A stretch of 64,000 nt of DNA, taken from the NCBI GenBank assembly GCA_963682175.1, contig OY821771.1, positions 29,532,201 through 29,596,200 on the forward strand. Reading direction: 5' to 3'. The translations under genes and the position numbers were made by a program. Below the pieces are notes generated by a model. That model was not told the origin of the DNA. It searched no databases and saw only the letters and a list, made by a program, of their open reading frames with translations. Every line of letters starts with the position of its first letter. Position 1 is the first letter of the stretch. Positions 22,735 through 34,797 of this stretch are shown piece after piece. The DNA comes from Triglochin maritima (lineage: Eukaryota; Streptophyta; Magnoliopsida; Alismatales; Juncaginaceae).

Positions 22735-23338
22735 ATCTCCCCCTTTTTGATGATGGCAACCGATATCTTAATACTTGAAATTTGTATATGTAAACTATGC
22801 ATATAAATGCTCCCCCTATGGATGTGCATAGTTTTTGTTCAAATTTTACCCCCTTAATTATCTCTCCCCCTTTGACATCCATAAAAAACATTGATAATTA
22901 TATAAGTCAAAAGGATGTCATCGTAATGAAGTTGCTCCCCCTAAATTTTGCACTTCATTACTCTAATAAAAGATATAACATTTAAGCTCCCCCTATCAAT
23001 AAGGCTAAATGGAAACAATGAGTATGATGAAATTTTAAGTTCAATTAAGTTTCTACTTAAGCCTTATTCTAACATCCATTTAAAATTGACATTTAAAATC
23101 AATGGATGTGATATATGATTGATTTGCAATGAATGGGGTATATGATTTGCAATGAATTACACATCTAAGGATAAGACAATTAAGCATATAAAGACTAGAC
23201 TTGAACCAATGTGATTGAAAAGTTTATAGGATGGGAAATTATACCAACTTGAAGCTTGAATTTTTCCAATCTCATTTGGTGATGCAACCGGATTTGAATT
23301 TGACTCTTGAGCTCACCCAGTCACCACCAATCTCCTCC

Positions 23339-24908
23339 TCAAGCACCTACAAGTGTAGATTTAGGTACCCAAACAACTTTGGGTCCTTGAATGTTAGCTT
23401 TGGGAATCCAAACCATTTTGGTTTTGGGAGCCCACACACTTGAAGAACTATGGTTAATGAACATATGCTTGCCATTTAGTGTAGTGTGAGATACATGATT
23501 TTTCAATTTAGAGTTGTATCCTAAACCATGTTTTTGCAAGGATTGCCTTTGACTACCTAATAACATGTTGAGCATATGAGTTCCATTTGTGAATCTTTCT
23601 AAATCTTTTCTTAATTGCAAGTTACAAGCTTGAAGATTTAGTTGATCACAATCTATGGGTGTTGCTTTTAATTTATCAATATTTGATGCATTCTTTTCAA
23701 ATTTAGCAATCACCTCATTCTTCTCATTCATGCATGTTTCAATTTGGCTTTGGAGATCTTTGATTAACTTTCTAGCATTCTTGTTTTTATCACAAATGAT
23801 CTCATATTGTTTAACTAAGTCATGGAATGCATTTTGAAGCTCATCATGTGTGTAATTTTCTTCATTAACACTAGAATGTGAGCTATCACTATAATAAGAC
23901 TTAGTTGAGCATGAATTATTAGAGCAAGAGTTAGATTCTACCTCACTTCCTTCATCTTGAATTGCCATGTAGCACATGCGTGCATATTTTTTTGTTGATG
24001 AAGGTGTGCTTGATTTGGATGACGATGAAGACTATGAATCGTCCCATGTAGCCTTGTGAGCTTCCAACCTCTTTTCTTTTCTCTTACTCTTCTCCTTTTC
24101 TCTTCTTCTCTCCCTCCTCTCATTTTTCTTCTCCTTCTCTTTTCTCTCATTTCCACTCTCTTCCTTCTCCTTCTTTTCTCTCTTTTCACTCCTTCTACCT
24201 CTTCTTTCATTCTTTTCTTCTTTATCCTTCTTGAGGTATTTGAAGAAGTCTTTGGCTAGGACTTCAATGTCCTCTCTTCTACACTCCTCCTTGGTTCATC
24301 TAAATTTTCATGTAACGCCACGGTGGATTTGTTCTTGGTGGCTTCCTTCTCCTTCCGATGGTTGATTTGAAGTTCATAAGCCATCAAGTTTCCAATGAGC
24401 TCCTCCATCTTTAATTTTGAAAGATCATGCGCCTCTTCAATTGCGACGACTTTATCTTCCCAATCGATGCTAAGTGACCGGAGGAACTTCCTTGCTTATG
24501 TGTTTCACCGATTTGCATAGAAAAAATCTCATATTTATGCATGAGGAGACTACTACGGGTTTCCTTAGTTTTGCTATCCCCCTCATGATGCATTTGCAAT
24601 CTATGCCAAATCTCATATGCACTAACACACCCTCTAATCCTATTATATTCACCCTCATTTAGCCCACAATATAGAATGTTCATAATTTTTGAGTTCATCT
24701 CAATTTCTTTCATTTTGGGCCTAGTGAGTGAATCTAATTCATCTTCATTTGGGGGTGTGTATGGATTTTGGAGAAACATCCAATACTTAAGGTCATTAGA
24801 AATTAGGAAAATCTTCATCCTATTCTTCCAATAATCATAATTTGACCTATTAAGAAAAGGAGGTCTAGTGGTGCATAAACGCTCTACATGATTAGATATG
24901 CTAGCCAT
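23339..24908 (-). pseudogene. Second Sirevirus-like gag copy, broken
   Basis: ATG at 24908 (MASISNHVERL). Same protein as at 21168-18127 but with several lesions. About 77 bp are missing at 24494 (equivalent to 20679-20755), which shifts the frame. One base is missing in a CTCATC motif at about 24286. A TAG replaces a serine codon near 24033. The C-terminal third, from about 23977 to 23339, is open and continuous, and shows what the first copy looked like before its solo LTR insertion. It ends with the same WAPK / WIPK / WVPK motifs. Confidence 0.85.
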
Positions 24909-24962
24909 GCTAAAAATGCGATTAAGTATAGAATTTAGCTAACAAGGCTCTGATACAAATTT

Positions 24963-25977
24963 AGGATCGTGTGGGTTATGGGTCCACAATTAAAGCTAAT
25001 TAACAAATTTAATCCTAATCAAACTCTACTTGTTTAGACAATGAAAAGATGCAGCGGAAATTAAAACAAATACATAAGTAGGAAATAGAAAATGCAAACC
25101 ACAAGCACACGGGGGATTTATAGAGGTTCGGAACCCCACCCGGGTCCTAGTCCTCTCTTGTAAGCTCCGCTCGACTCCGCGAGCTCCGCCTACGTCTTCA
25201 CTAACCACTCCCCGTTCCGGGCCGGGAGAGAACGCCTTTTACAAAACAAACTCCGCGAACAACCTCGCGAGCTTGACTTTCTTCTCTCACAATCCGAGAG
25301 GAATGCTTCGGGCTTTCACCGAAACCTTTACTTCACCTTGGCAGCAACAAACTTGAGTGGAATACACTCTCTAAACTTGAGCACACTTGAATGAGATTGG
25401 ATTTGTGATTAAAGTGTGGAAGGTTTGAGGCTTTGAGTGTGTTGGGTTTCTCTCTAATGTATTGGACAAGTATGAGTGGGAGAGTTGTGTTAAAATGTGT
25501 TTTACAACTCCTTATATAGGCATTAGAGAGCATAGAGTCGTTGGGATTGATTGGGTATGAGTTGATGTGTGATTACACAAAACAGAAAGTTCAGAACCCA
25601 ATTCTGGCTGAATTCGGTCGACCGAAACGGGAAGAACGGTCGACCGTTAGGCAGTTTTTCACTAAGATCGGTCGACCGCCCAACTCTACGACTTAGGTAC
25701 ACTTAAGTCATCGGTCGAACACAAGAAAGGGGTTCAGTCGACCGATTTTGTCCAGGCACTTTGGGGTTGACAAACAATTGTGTATTCGGTCAACCGAAAC
25801 AAGTATGGCGGTCGACCGATTTTGGGCAGGAGATTTGGGTTCGTCAAGAGATGAACAAACGGTCGACCGATCGTGGTCCTCGGTCGACCGATACATGAAA
25901 TGTATTTGGGGTATTTTTGGTTTAATACGAATACGACCGTTGGGTATATACGACAAAAGTAACGGTCGAAAAGTAAC
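24963..25977 (-). repeat. Sirevirus-like LTR C, truncated
   Basis: Matches LTR A to about 17037, then stops within the palindrome-rich U3 and continues directly into G1 LTR sequence (GGATCGTGGCGCCCACCG). It lacks its U3 start and therefore any target duplication. Confidence 0.85.
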
Positions 25978-27009
25978 GGATCGTGGCGCCCACCGTCACC
26001 TCCCGGCTCACGCACAAGGCGAGGAAACGGGTTTCCGTGGACAAAGTTGGCATTCAAAAAGGAACCAGGAATCTATTCTGGGCTCAAACGCTCAACCGTA
26101 AAAGGTGATTCAGTCGATCACTTCAATAAAGGAATCGGTCGATCGTACTCCTAACACGGTCTACCGCTGCGCTCAAAACACAATCCCCAACGGTCGAACA
26201 AAGGTCTAAAACCGGTCGACCGAACGAAGTCAAAATCCGGAGTCTAGTCAATATCAAAATCGAATCTATCGGTCGACCGACTCAGGGGTCTCGGTCGACC
26301 GAAAACTAACAAGGTCATCCTATTATTTCTTCGTCAAAACGGTTGAACGCTAACACATGCATACTCCCGGTACACTTAAGTTCCGGTCGACCGAACACAA
26401 GGAACCGGTCGACCGAACCACAACACACAGATAAAAATACACTACTTCGGTCGACCGCCCGAAGGGCCCGGTTGACCGTTGGTCGTCTTTTACCTCGTGC
26501 CAGCCGAGGTTTTACGAAGAATCTCGCCGCCGGAGAGTTCTCCAACCTCTCCCGGCCGACCAACACCTCCCCCACACTTGGGTGAGCAACCAAACCACAC
26601 TAATGAGTCGACATACCTCAATGTGCGAAGAACGATGAAGAACACCGGAGCTCCAACGACACGCCTCCAATTCGCACCTCACGCACGACCTCCTCCTCCT
26701 CGCGACGACCTCCGCACGCCCAACGTCGACGCCGACTCCCGCACCTCGCCGTCCAACTGAGCCACTGAGAAGAGGGAATGGAAATGGAGAGAATGAGAGA
26801 GAGAGAGAGAGAAACGGGTTTTCTCCACTTAAACCCAACAAAATTGCACCAACAGTCCTCTACTCAACCCAACCCATCACTCTCCCTCCAAGCCTACAGT
26901 GCACGCCCCCCCACTCTTCCCCATGCACCCACTGTGCAGCCCATCACCCCATGCAAACTCCTCCTCTAATCCCCTCATTAGCACCTATAATGGGTTTAGG
27001 GTTCTTACA
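25978..27009 (-). repeat. G1 3' LTR, right part
   Basis: Matches 34138-34797 up to 26664, then continues alone to GGGTTCTTACA, the LTR end next to the polypurine tract. Contains exact and variant GGTCGACCG motifs at 26090-26480 and a short (GA)n run at about 26796-26812. Confidence 0.85.
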
Positions 27010-27378
27010 ATCCTCCCAACTTAAAAGAATTTCGTCCCGAAATCAAAACAACAACTCATCGAAAAGCTCTGGATACTGCCTTCTGACATCCTCCTCGATC
27101 TCCCAAGTGGTCTCGCGCTCGCTGTGATGCTGCCACCGAACCTTCACCATCGAAATGGTCCTCCTCCTGAGCTAGTGATCCATGCGATCGACGATCTCGA
27201 CCGGTCTCTCCTCGAGCGACAAGTCCTGCTGAATCTCTGGCACCGCTATCTCAATAACGTGAGCTGGATCTGCAACGTACTTCCTCAGCATCGAAACATG
27301 GAAGACATTGTGAAGACCCAAAAACTACGGTGGCAATGCAATCCGGTAGGCAACCTCTCCAACTCAGTTGAGGATCTC
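27010..27378 (-). pseudogene. G1 pol C-terminus with chromodomain-like end
   Basis: The minus strand reads NVFHVSMLRKYVADPAHVIE, then LSLEERPVEIVDR, VKVRWQHHSERETTWEIEED and YPELF. This is the Tekay/Del integrase C-terminal region, ending in a chromodomain-like WExE motif. A stop interrupts it near the DRMDH motif, and another follows the LF. The upstream part of the same domain is on the far side of the G2 solo LTR at 29111-29250. Confidence 0.8.
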
Positions 27379-29110
27379 TGTAACGACCCGAAACAGCGGA
27401 AAAATTTAAAACTTAAAACATATAAGAATCAACACTGGGGTCGTCACCAAACCACAAGTATATATATAATATAAGGTGGTAAACTGTACAAGACAAGAGT
27501 CAAGCATGATTACAACCCAACACAAAAGATATACAACACATGTAAAAGAGAAAATCATCCACCTCGAAGAACAAAAAGACAGGATCTGGTCTGGGTGCTC
27601 CTGTTCGCAGTCACCACCTCCTACTGACGTGCACGACCTGACATGTAAACAAACAATGCCTGAATTTCCCCTAGGGAAACCCCGTATGCCAAACCCCTAA
27701 ATATGAACATAACATGCGTAATGAAACATGAAATGAAAAATGCAGTAAAAGCATATCAATCTCCTGTGCACACAAGGCACCGCCGGAAAATCATCGGCCA
27801 CGGGTCTCAAGGGTCCTCTCACCCCAACCCCACAATACACGTGCACACAAGGCACTCGCTCCTCAGAGCCACAACAACGTGCACACAAGGCACCCGCTCC
27901 GTAGAGCCACAACAACGTGCACACAAGGCACCCGCTCCGTAGAGCCACAACAACGTGCACACAAGGCACCCGCTCCTCAGAGCCACAACAACGTGCACAC
28001 AAGGCACCCGCTCCTCAGAGCCACAACAACGATCTTCCTCTCAGGCCGGCAATGTTTGTACCGTCGCCCCAAAAAAGGCCGGAGACCCGTTCCCCTCGAG
28101 GCGGATCCAACCACACACGACACAAGCATCCATATGCAAACTGTGCCCATTCGGTCGAACGGAAGACCCCAAACGGTCGACCGAACACCACAACTATTCC
28201 GCAGAAAAACCGAAATAACGTCCAACCGGTCGAACGGCAAAGGGGCCCCGTCCGACCGAAATCCAACAGAGAAAAATCCTCTCTAACTCAAAAAATACCA
28301 ACGGTCGAACGACTCTCAATTACGGTCGACCGATTTCCTCCAGTAGAAATCCCCAACAAATCCGCACTACACGGTCGACCGAAACCACACTCCCGGTCGA
28401 CCGGCCACTAAGTTAACTTAAGTTCCGGTCGGACGAAGTCAATGAGCGGTCGACCGTTTAGATGGTCAACGCCCCCAACCGACTTACAACAGTGCTTTCG
28501 GTCGACCAGCAAAGGGGACCCGTTCGACCGAAAACACCCAGAGTATTTTTCCCTTGTTAAAACGTACCACCCGGTCGACCACTCGAAGAGTATCGTTCGA
28601 CCGGTGCAAGGGATTTTGCTCGAATCACACTACGACCGGTCGACCGTTGTAGAGCAGAAAAGCTGCTGCAAGGTTCTCGACGAGCCTTTCGGCCTACCGT
28701 CGGCCACTCCAACCCTCGCAAAGGCTAAAAGGAGGACTACACTAAAGCTTGGCATACCTTTAAGGCTTGAAGAAGCCTTCGAAGAACCCACGAAAGTCGC
28801 CTCCACAAGCACTTCTCCTCCTTCTCCGGCGAATCCAACCGAGCAACCGATGAACACGATCCTCGCGCACTCCACTGAGTCGTCTCCTCGCCGATCCACA
28901 CCACCACACACTGGTTGGTGAGAGGGAGGGAGAGAGTTGAGCGGGGAAGAGAGGATCGCACGAGTGAGAGAGAGAAAAGTGAGAGAGAGAGAAGAGAGAA
29001 ATCCAACCTTTTATACCCAAACAAAATCAATCTCAGTCGTCCATCACGATCTCCTCTAATCTACCACCTAATCACAATTAAACCCAAATAACAAGGGTTA
29101 GGATGTAACA
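27379..29110 (-). mobile_element. Gypsy solo LTR (family G2) inside G1 pol
   Basis: Starts TGTAACGACCCG, ends TTAGGATGTAACA; 1732 bp. Target duplication ATCTC at 27374-27378 and 29111-29115, perfect; removing it rejoins the G1 integrase C-terminus. It carries at least six exact GGTCGACCG motifs between 28140 and 28645 plus variants, and a five-unit tandem repeat. The orientation is inferred from the relation to the G1 LTR ends. Confidence 0.92.
27840..28029. repeat. Five exact-length 38-bp tandem repeats
   Basis: Units start at 27840, 27878, 27916, 27954 and 27992, each CGTGCACACAAGGCACCCGC, then TCC(TC or GT)AGAGCCACAACAA. Only a few positions vary. The period is not a multiple of three, so the open frames on both strands across it are not genes. 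Confidence 0.93.
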
Positions 29111-30734
29111 ATCTCAAACGGCCCAACATACCACGGACTGAGCTTCCCCTTCTTCCCAAACCTCATCACACCTCGGGCTGGGGAAATCTTCAGAAACACA
29201 TAGTCGCCCACCTCGAAACTCAACACACGTCTGCGTCGATCAGCATAACTCTTCTACATGCTCTGTGTTGTGACCAGTCTCCTCCTGATCACCTCAACCT
29301 TCTCTGCGTACATTTGCACGATCTCTGGCCCCACTAACTGTCTCTCGCCCACATCACTCCAGCATACCGGTGATCTGCAAGGCCTCCCGTACAACACCTT
29401 GTACGGTGTCATCCCAATACTCGAGTGGTAGTTGTTGTTGTAGGCGAACTCTATCAGCGGCAAGTGCTCGTCCCAGTGCCCTGCCCAATCCAGTGTGCAT
29501 GCCCTCAGCATATCCTCCAAGGTCTGAATCGTCTTCTCTGACTGGCCATCTGTCTGAGGATGGAACGCCGTACTGAATCTCAGAGGCGTCCCCAATGCCT
29601 GCTGCAGACTCCCCCAAATCTGGAAGTGAATCGAGGATCTCGATCGGAGATGATGCTCACTGGCACTCCATGCGACCTGACTATCTCCTCCACGTACAAC
29701 TTAGCTAGACCCTCCAAAGGCAACGTGGTCCTGATCGCTAAGAAGTGCGCCGACTTGGTCAGTCGATCGACTATCACCCAAATCGCGTCGTGGAATCTCC
29801 TCGTCTTCGGCAATCCTGTGACAAAATCCATCGTCACGTGCTCCCACTTCCACTCAGGAAGCTCAATACACTGCATCGGTCCTGCTTGTCGGTGATGCTC
29901 AATCTTCACCTGATGACAGACTAAGCATCGCTCAACAAACTCTGCGATGTCCCTCTTCATGCCCTTCCACCAGAAGTTCCATTGTAGGTCCTTATACATC
30001 TTCGTGCTCCCCGGGTGAATGGTGTATCTAGCTCTGTGTGCCTCCTCCATGATGTCATCTCTCAGCCCATCGAACTTCGGCACCCACATCCGACTCTTGA
30101 ACCTCAGACCACCATCAACCCCCACACTGAAGTCTGACTCAGCTCTGGAAGCCAACTGTAGCAGACCAGCTAACTCATCATCCCCATGCTGAGCCTGTAC
30201 CACCCGTGAGACAGTCTGTGGCTCCACCCGAAGCCCAGCAATCACTGCTCCCTCTGAACCCTCTGTGAACGGTCTCCACTCTGACAATGCCTCGAGTAGC
30301 CTCCACTCCTGGATGCACAGACTCGCAACTGAAACCTCCTCCTTCCTGCTCAGTGCATCTGCAACCGAATTCGCCTTCCCCGAATGATAGGAAATGGTGA
30401 AGTCGTAGTCCTTAATGAACTCAAGCCATCTGTGCTGCCTCATATTCAGCTCCTTCTGCGAGAACAAATACTTCAGACTCTGATGATCGGTGAAGACCTC
30501 GAACTGCTCACCATACAGATAGTGCCGCCATGTCTTCAACGCGTGAACTACCGCTGCTAACTCCAGATCATGAGTAGGGTAGTTCTTCTCGTGCACCTTC
30601 AGCTGCCTCGAAGCGTACGCCACCACCTTCCCATGCTGCATCAGAACACAGCCCAAGCCAATCCCTGATGCATCGCTGTAAATCACATAGCCTCCTCTGC
30701 CACTCGGTAGAGTCAGAATCGGTGTGATCGTCAA
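29111..30734 (-). pseudogene. G1 RNase H and integrase
   Basis: From 30734 down: RNase H with [37 protein letters not shown] and TDHQSLKYL. Then the integrase zinc-finger region ([11 protein letters not shown] ... [11 protein letters not shown]), then the catalytic core with [17 protein letters not shown] and SDRDPRF, carrying the first two acidic residues of the D,D-35-E triad. The frame shifts near 29590. In the other frame TAFHPQTDGQSEKTIQTLED gives the final acidic region, followed by YGRPCRSP. Domain lengths are normal for Ty3/Gypsy. The frameshift and the later G2 insertion inactivate it. Confidence 0.9.
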
Positions 30735-30797
30735 TCGCCTCTTCAGCTCCTGAAAGCTGTCCTCGCACTTCTGGGACCAAACGAACTTGACGCCCTT

Positions 30798-31538
30798 CTA
30801 CGTCAGCGCTGTCAGCGGCGACGCAAGTCTGGACAAATCCTGGATGAACCGTCTGTAATACCCTGCCAGTCCCATAAAACTCCTGATCTCCGTCACGCTA
30901 GTCGGGGCTCTCCACTGAGTCACAGCCTCGACCTTCGCCAGATCTACCGAAATCCCATCCGCTGACACAATATGCCCCAGAAAAGCCACCTGATCCAACC
31001 AAAACTCACACTTCGTGTACTTGGCATAAAGCTGCTGATCTCTCAGGATGCTAAGCACCATCCCCAGGTGCTCTCGATGCTGCTCCCTGTCAGGCGAGTA
31101 TACTAAGATGTCGTCCACGAATACAACGACGAATCTGTCGAGGTACGGCTGGAAGGTCCTATTCATCAAATCCATGAATGTTGTAGGTGCATTCGTCAGT
31201 CCAAACAGCATCACCAAGAACTTGTAGTGGCCGTACCGCGTTCTGAAGGTTGTCTTCTTAACATCTGCCTCCCTGATCCGTAACTGGTGATAACCCGAAC
31301 GCAGATCGATCTTCGAGAACACTCTCGCTGTCTGCATCTGATTAAACAAGTCATCAATCCTGGGCAATGGGTACCGGTTCCGAACGGTAACCTTATTCAA
31401 CATCCTATAGTCAATGCACATCCACAACGACCCATCCTTCTTCTTCACGAAGAGAACAGGCGCTCCCCATGGAGAAACACTCGGTCGAATGAACCCGGAC
31501 TCCATCAACTCCTGCAACTGCTTCTTTAGCTCTGTCAA
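30798..31538 (-). pseudogene. G1 reverse transcriptase
   Basis: A clear RVT_1 domain: [68 protein letters not shown], then the connection [10 protein letters not shown] and [12 protein letters not shown]. The catalytic pair is kept as FVDD (usually YVDD or FVDD in Gypsy elements). The frame ends with a TAG at 30797, where the family continues into RNase H, so the polyprotein is broken there. Synthesises cDNA in intact relatives. Confidence 0.92.
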
Positions 31539-31667
31539 CTCAGCAGGTGCTATCCGATAAGGTGCCTTCGACTAAGGTGTTGTACCCGCGACCAACTCGA
31601 TGCTGAACTCGATCTCTCGATGCGGCGGTAATGTTGGAATCTCTGCTGGAAACACATCCGGGAACTC

Positions 31668-32252
31668 CTACACAACCTCTATGTCCTCCAGCCTCCTCGT
31701 CTCAGGATCAGGAACAACCAGCGTGGCCACAAATGCTCTGCATCCCTGATGTATCAGTCTTTGTGCCTTAACTGCAGACACAATCAAACGACCATCTCTG
31801 CTCCTCGCACCTCTGATCAAAACATCTGACAAGCCCTCCATCGGAATCAGGATCTTCTTCTCACGGTAAAAGACCTGCACGTCGTACTGTGACAACCAAT
31901 CCATCCCTAGTATGACGTCGAAGTCCTCCATCGGTAACAAGACCAGATCAGCCGGAAAATCATGGTCTCGCGAAGCAACTGTGGTGCCGGGGAAAAATCT
32001 CCCCACAGTGCCCACCTCACCCATGGGCGTGCTGACCTCCAAAACATCAGTCAGCAGCACAAGGGTCTGACCCAACTCGCCAGCAAACTTCTCCGAAATG
32101 AGGGAGTAAGTGGCACCGCAATCAAACAACACACGCGCCACCAAGCCAGAAACAGAAAGTGTACCTTCCACGACGGTGTTGGAGTCCCTCGCCTCCTCAG
32201 CCTGAATAGTGAAGACTCGCCCGGTCTTCCTGCCCTGACCCGGTGACACCAC
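31668..32252 (-). pseudogene. G1 aspartic protease region
   Basis: Contains VLFDCGATYSLIS, the DxGA active-site loop in the DCGA form common in Tekay-type elements, followed by ILGMDWLSQYDV, the family signature after the protease. It is separated from gag above and from reverse transcriptase below by stop codons (a TAG lies at 31572-31574 and another at 31667). It would cut the Gag-Pol polyprotein if functional. Confidence 0.88.
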
Positions 32253-32275
32253 AGATCGGCTGCCTCCGCCTCTGC

Positions 32276-33183
32276 CTACTGCTGGTGGTCCTGGCCTCCT
32301 GCTCGGCTACCCCTGCCTCTGAGGACAATCACGGATGAAATGTCCCATCTGACCGCAACCCATACACGCTCCAGTCCGACAGGGACACTCCTGTCCTGGG
32401 TGAAACCTCCCGCAGTAAGTGCACGCTCCTGACTGACGTGCTCCTCCTCCATCAAACTTGGGCCTCTTGCCCGGGTTTCCCGCTCCACGACCGGCTACAC
32501 GGCTACCGATGCTCACTCATACCTTCCTAGCCTCCTGAAGACACTCCCTCTGGTCCTGCTCGATGATAGTAGCATGCTTCACCTCATCTGCAAGGGTCCC
32601 CGGCATGCTGTTGATCACACATGATCAGAGCGGCTGCCTCAGTCCCTTCACAAACTTCCTCGCCTGCTGCTCTGGGGTCACACAAATCTCTGGGCAGTAA
32701 CGCTCCAAGGCGTTGAACCTGCTGATGTAGCTCGCCAGAGTCATCTCCTTCTGCTCCAGTGACATGAACTCCTCCTGCTTCTGATCCCTGACGTGTTGGG
32801 GAAAGTACAGCTTATGGAACACCTCTAAGAACTCCTCCCAGCTGACATCCACACGGTCTTCAAACAACACCGTGGATGTGGACCTCCACCAGTTGGCGGC
32901 CTCGCCATCGAACACATAGGTGGCCAGCTCCACCATCCTCTCTGGTGCTACTCCAATCGCGCGGAAGATCTTCTTTATCCTGAAGATCCAGTCCTCCGCA
33001 ACCTCTGGGGTCCTCCTGCCATCAAAACTCGGTGGGTGCTGAGGCATGAAACGATCGTGCTCAGCTCCCACCCCGCCCTGCGCATTCTGAGCCCCCTGAC
33101 GCTCCAGGAACTCGCCCAACCTGTCCCAGTGAGCGCCCGAAGTGTCGTCACTGGGATCACGACCACGTGGAGAACTCCTCACG
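32276..33183 (-). pseudogene. G1 gag, N-terminally truncated
   Basis: The segment from 33183 carries a Retrotrans_gag domain: AEDWIFRIKKIF, ATYVFDGEAANWW, WEEFLEVFHKLYFP, YISRFNALERYCPE. Stops lie at about 32624 and 32518. In the next open stretch two knuckle-like motifs appear (CTYCGRFHPGQEC and CMGCGQMGHFIRDC, the second a CCHC zinc knuckle). The coding sequence runs directly into LTR sequence at 33184, which means that the start codon, leader and primer site, along with the first 115 or so bases of LTR, have been deleted. Any upstream methionine at 33197 is LTR-derived. Confidence 0.85.
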
Positions 33184-34797
33184 CTCGAGTTTGTCAAAAT
33201 GATACATGATTACAACAGAACAACAAAAGAAGATAAAACGTAATCATGTTGACCTCAGTGGACTGAGTAGAGGATCCGACTCCAAAATGTGCGTGCCCGC
33301 CGATCACCACCCAACTAGACCTACTGCGGTCCTGAAAAATATATAACAATGCCTGAGTTTCCAGAAGGAAACCTCGTATGCCAACTCACCTATATGCATG
33401 CGTTACACAAATGAACCTATCATACTAGTAGCATGTCATGGCATCAACAGAAAGGAAAACAGTTTCCCCGAAGGGTAAAACAGGACATCAGTCCGACAGT
33501 CAACATCGGGTCTCCCGAGGAGACATACCGCAGGCACATGCGGTCTTACAGCACGCGACATCGCACCCCCCCACACACGGCTACACTACACAAGGATTCG
33601 GCAGGGAGCCTCTGTCACGCATGCGGGCCAATAGAAAACAGATCTGCAAATCTCTGTGGTCGGTGCCACTGGGAACCAACGGGGCCGTCGCCCGGACGGT
33701 ATAACAATATCATCTCGATAGGTGCCCAGTCGAGGAATCAACATAGCCGGAACAACCTCGGCCCAACAATCATCATCGCCGGCACAACCTCGGCGGCATC
33801 ACCGGCACAACATCGGTGGTCCATCACAAACGTCCGGCACAGCATCGGACGGGTCCAGACCGAAGTCTACCAGGTCATCAGGCTCCACGAGCCGCAAACA
33901 CTAACCGTGCCGCTATAAAAGCAGGGCAGCGACCTCCGTAGCCCGTAGGCCGGTAGTCACCTCACCCAACGCCAGTTGCGTACCCGCACAAACATCATAC
34001 ATTGGGATACGTGATCCCTCGGGCCTGCTATACTACAATGAGTCCAAACAATCCATCATCTTAGTCACGGTCCATACATGGAGGTGACGCGTCCCGAACA
34101 CCCACACTTTTCCACACGGCGGTCCCTGGGCAGGCACGCGGAACGCGCCCACCGTCACCTCCCGGCTCACGCACAGGGAGAGGACACGGGTTTCCGTGGA
34201 CAAAGTTGGCATTCAAAAAGGAACCAGAAATCTATTCTGGGCTCAAACGGTCGACCAGAAAAGGTGATTCGGTCGACCGCTTCCATAAAGGAATCGGTCG
34301 ACCGTACTCCTAACTCGGTCTACCGCTGTGCTCAAAACACAATCCCCAACGATCGAACAAAGGTCTAAAACCGGTCGACCGAACGAGGTCAAAATCTGGA
34401 GTCTGGTCAACATCAAAATTGAATCTATCGGTCAACCGACTCAGGGGTCTTGGTCGACCGAAAACTAACAGGGTCATCCTATTATTTCTACGTCAAAATG
34501 GTCGAGCGCTAACACATGCATACTACCGGTACACTTAAGTTCCGGTCGACCGAACACAAGGAACCGGTCGACCGAACCACAACAGACAGATAAAAATACA
34601 CTACTTTGGTCGTCTTCTACCTCGCGCCAGCCGAGGTTTTACGAAGAATCTCGCCGCCGGAGAGGTCTCCAACCTCTCCCGTCCGACCAACACCTCCCCT
34701 ACACTTGGGTGAGCAACCAAACCACACTAATGAGTCGACATACCTCAATGTGCGAAGAACGATGAAGAACACCAGAGCTCCAACGACACGCCTCAAC
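33184..34797 (-). repeat. G1 5' LTR, truncated at both ends
   Basis: Matches 15114-16009 and 26000-26664 in order, including 63 bp (34076-34138) lost from the left LTR at the Sirevirus junction. Lacks about 115 bp at the gag side and about 345 bp at the outer side. Has at least six exact GGTCGACCG motifs between 34230 and 34580. Confidence 0.85.

Larger units (their letters stand above)
16013..25977 (-). mobile_element. Sirevirus-like Copia array: LTR-gag-LTR-gag-LTR
   Basis: Three direct copies of one LTR (16013-17521, 21224-22734, 24963-25977) alternate with two copies of a short interior, all on the minus strand. Each interior is about 2.2-2.3 kb once the nested solo LTR is removed, and encodes gag only. 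The middle LTR serves both interiors, so this is one locus formed by unequal recombination between LTRs, not two separate insertions. The third LTR has lost its last roughly 500 bp together with about 60 bp of the G1 LTR. Repeated AGGGGGAG tracts before the 3' LTR and palindromes in the LTR are Sirevirus features. Confidence 0.85.
14997..34797 (-). mobile_element. Decayed Tekay/Del-type Gypsy element (G1) with nested insertions
   Basis: The left (3') LTR is 14997-16012 plus 25978-27009; the right (5') LTR is 33184-34797, truncated at both ends. Between them, on the minus strand, lie gag, aspartic protease, reverse transcriptase, RNase H, integrase and a chromodomain-like C-terminus, in Ty3/Gypsy order. 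The polypurine tract next to the left LTR reads AAGTTGGGAGGAT. Stops and frameshifts disable every domain, and the primer site is deleted. Nested inside are the Sirevirus array (16013-25977) and the G2 solo LTR (27379-29110). Confidence 0.85.

Noticed and set aside
27840..28029. Overlapping open frames on both strands
   Set aside because: Products of the 38-bp tandem repeat, which is not a multiple of three; no domain.
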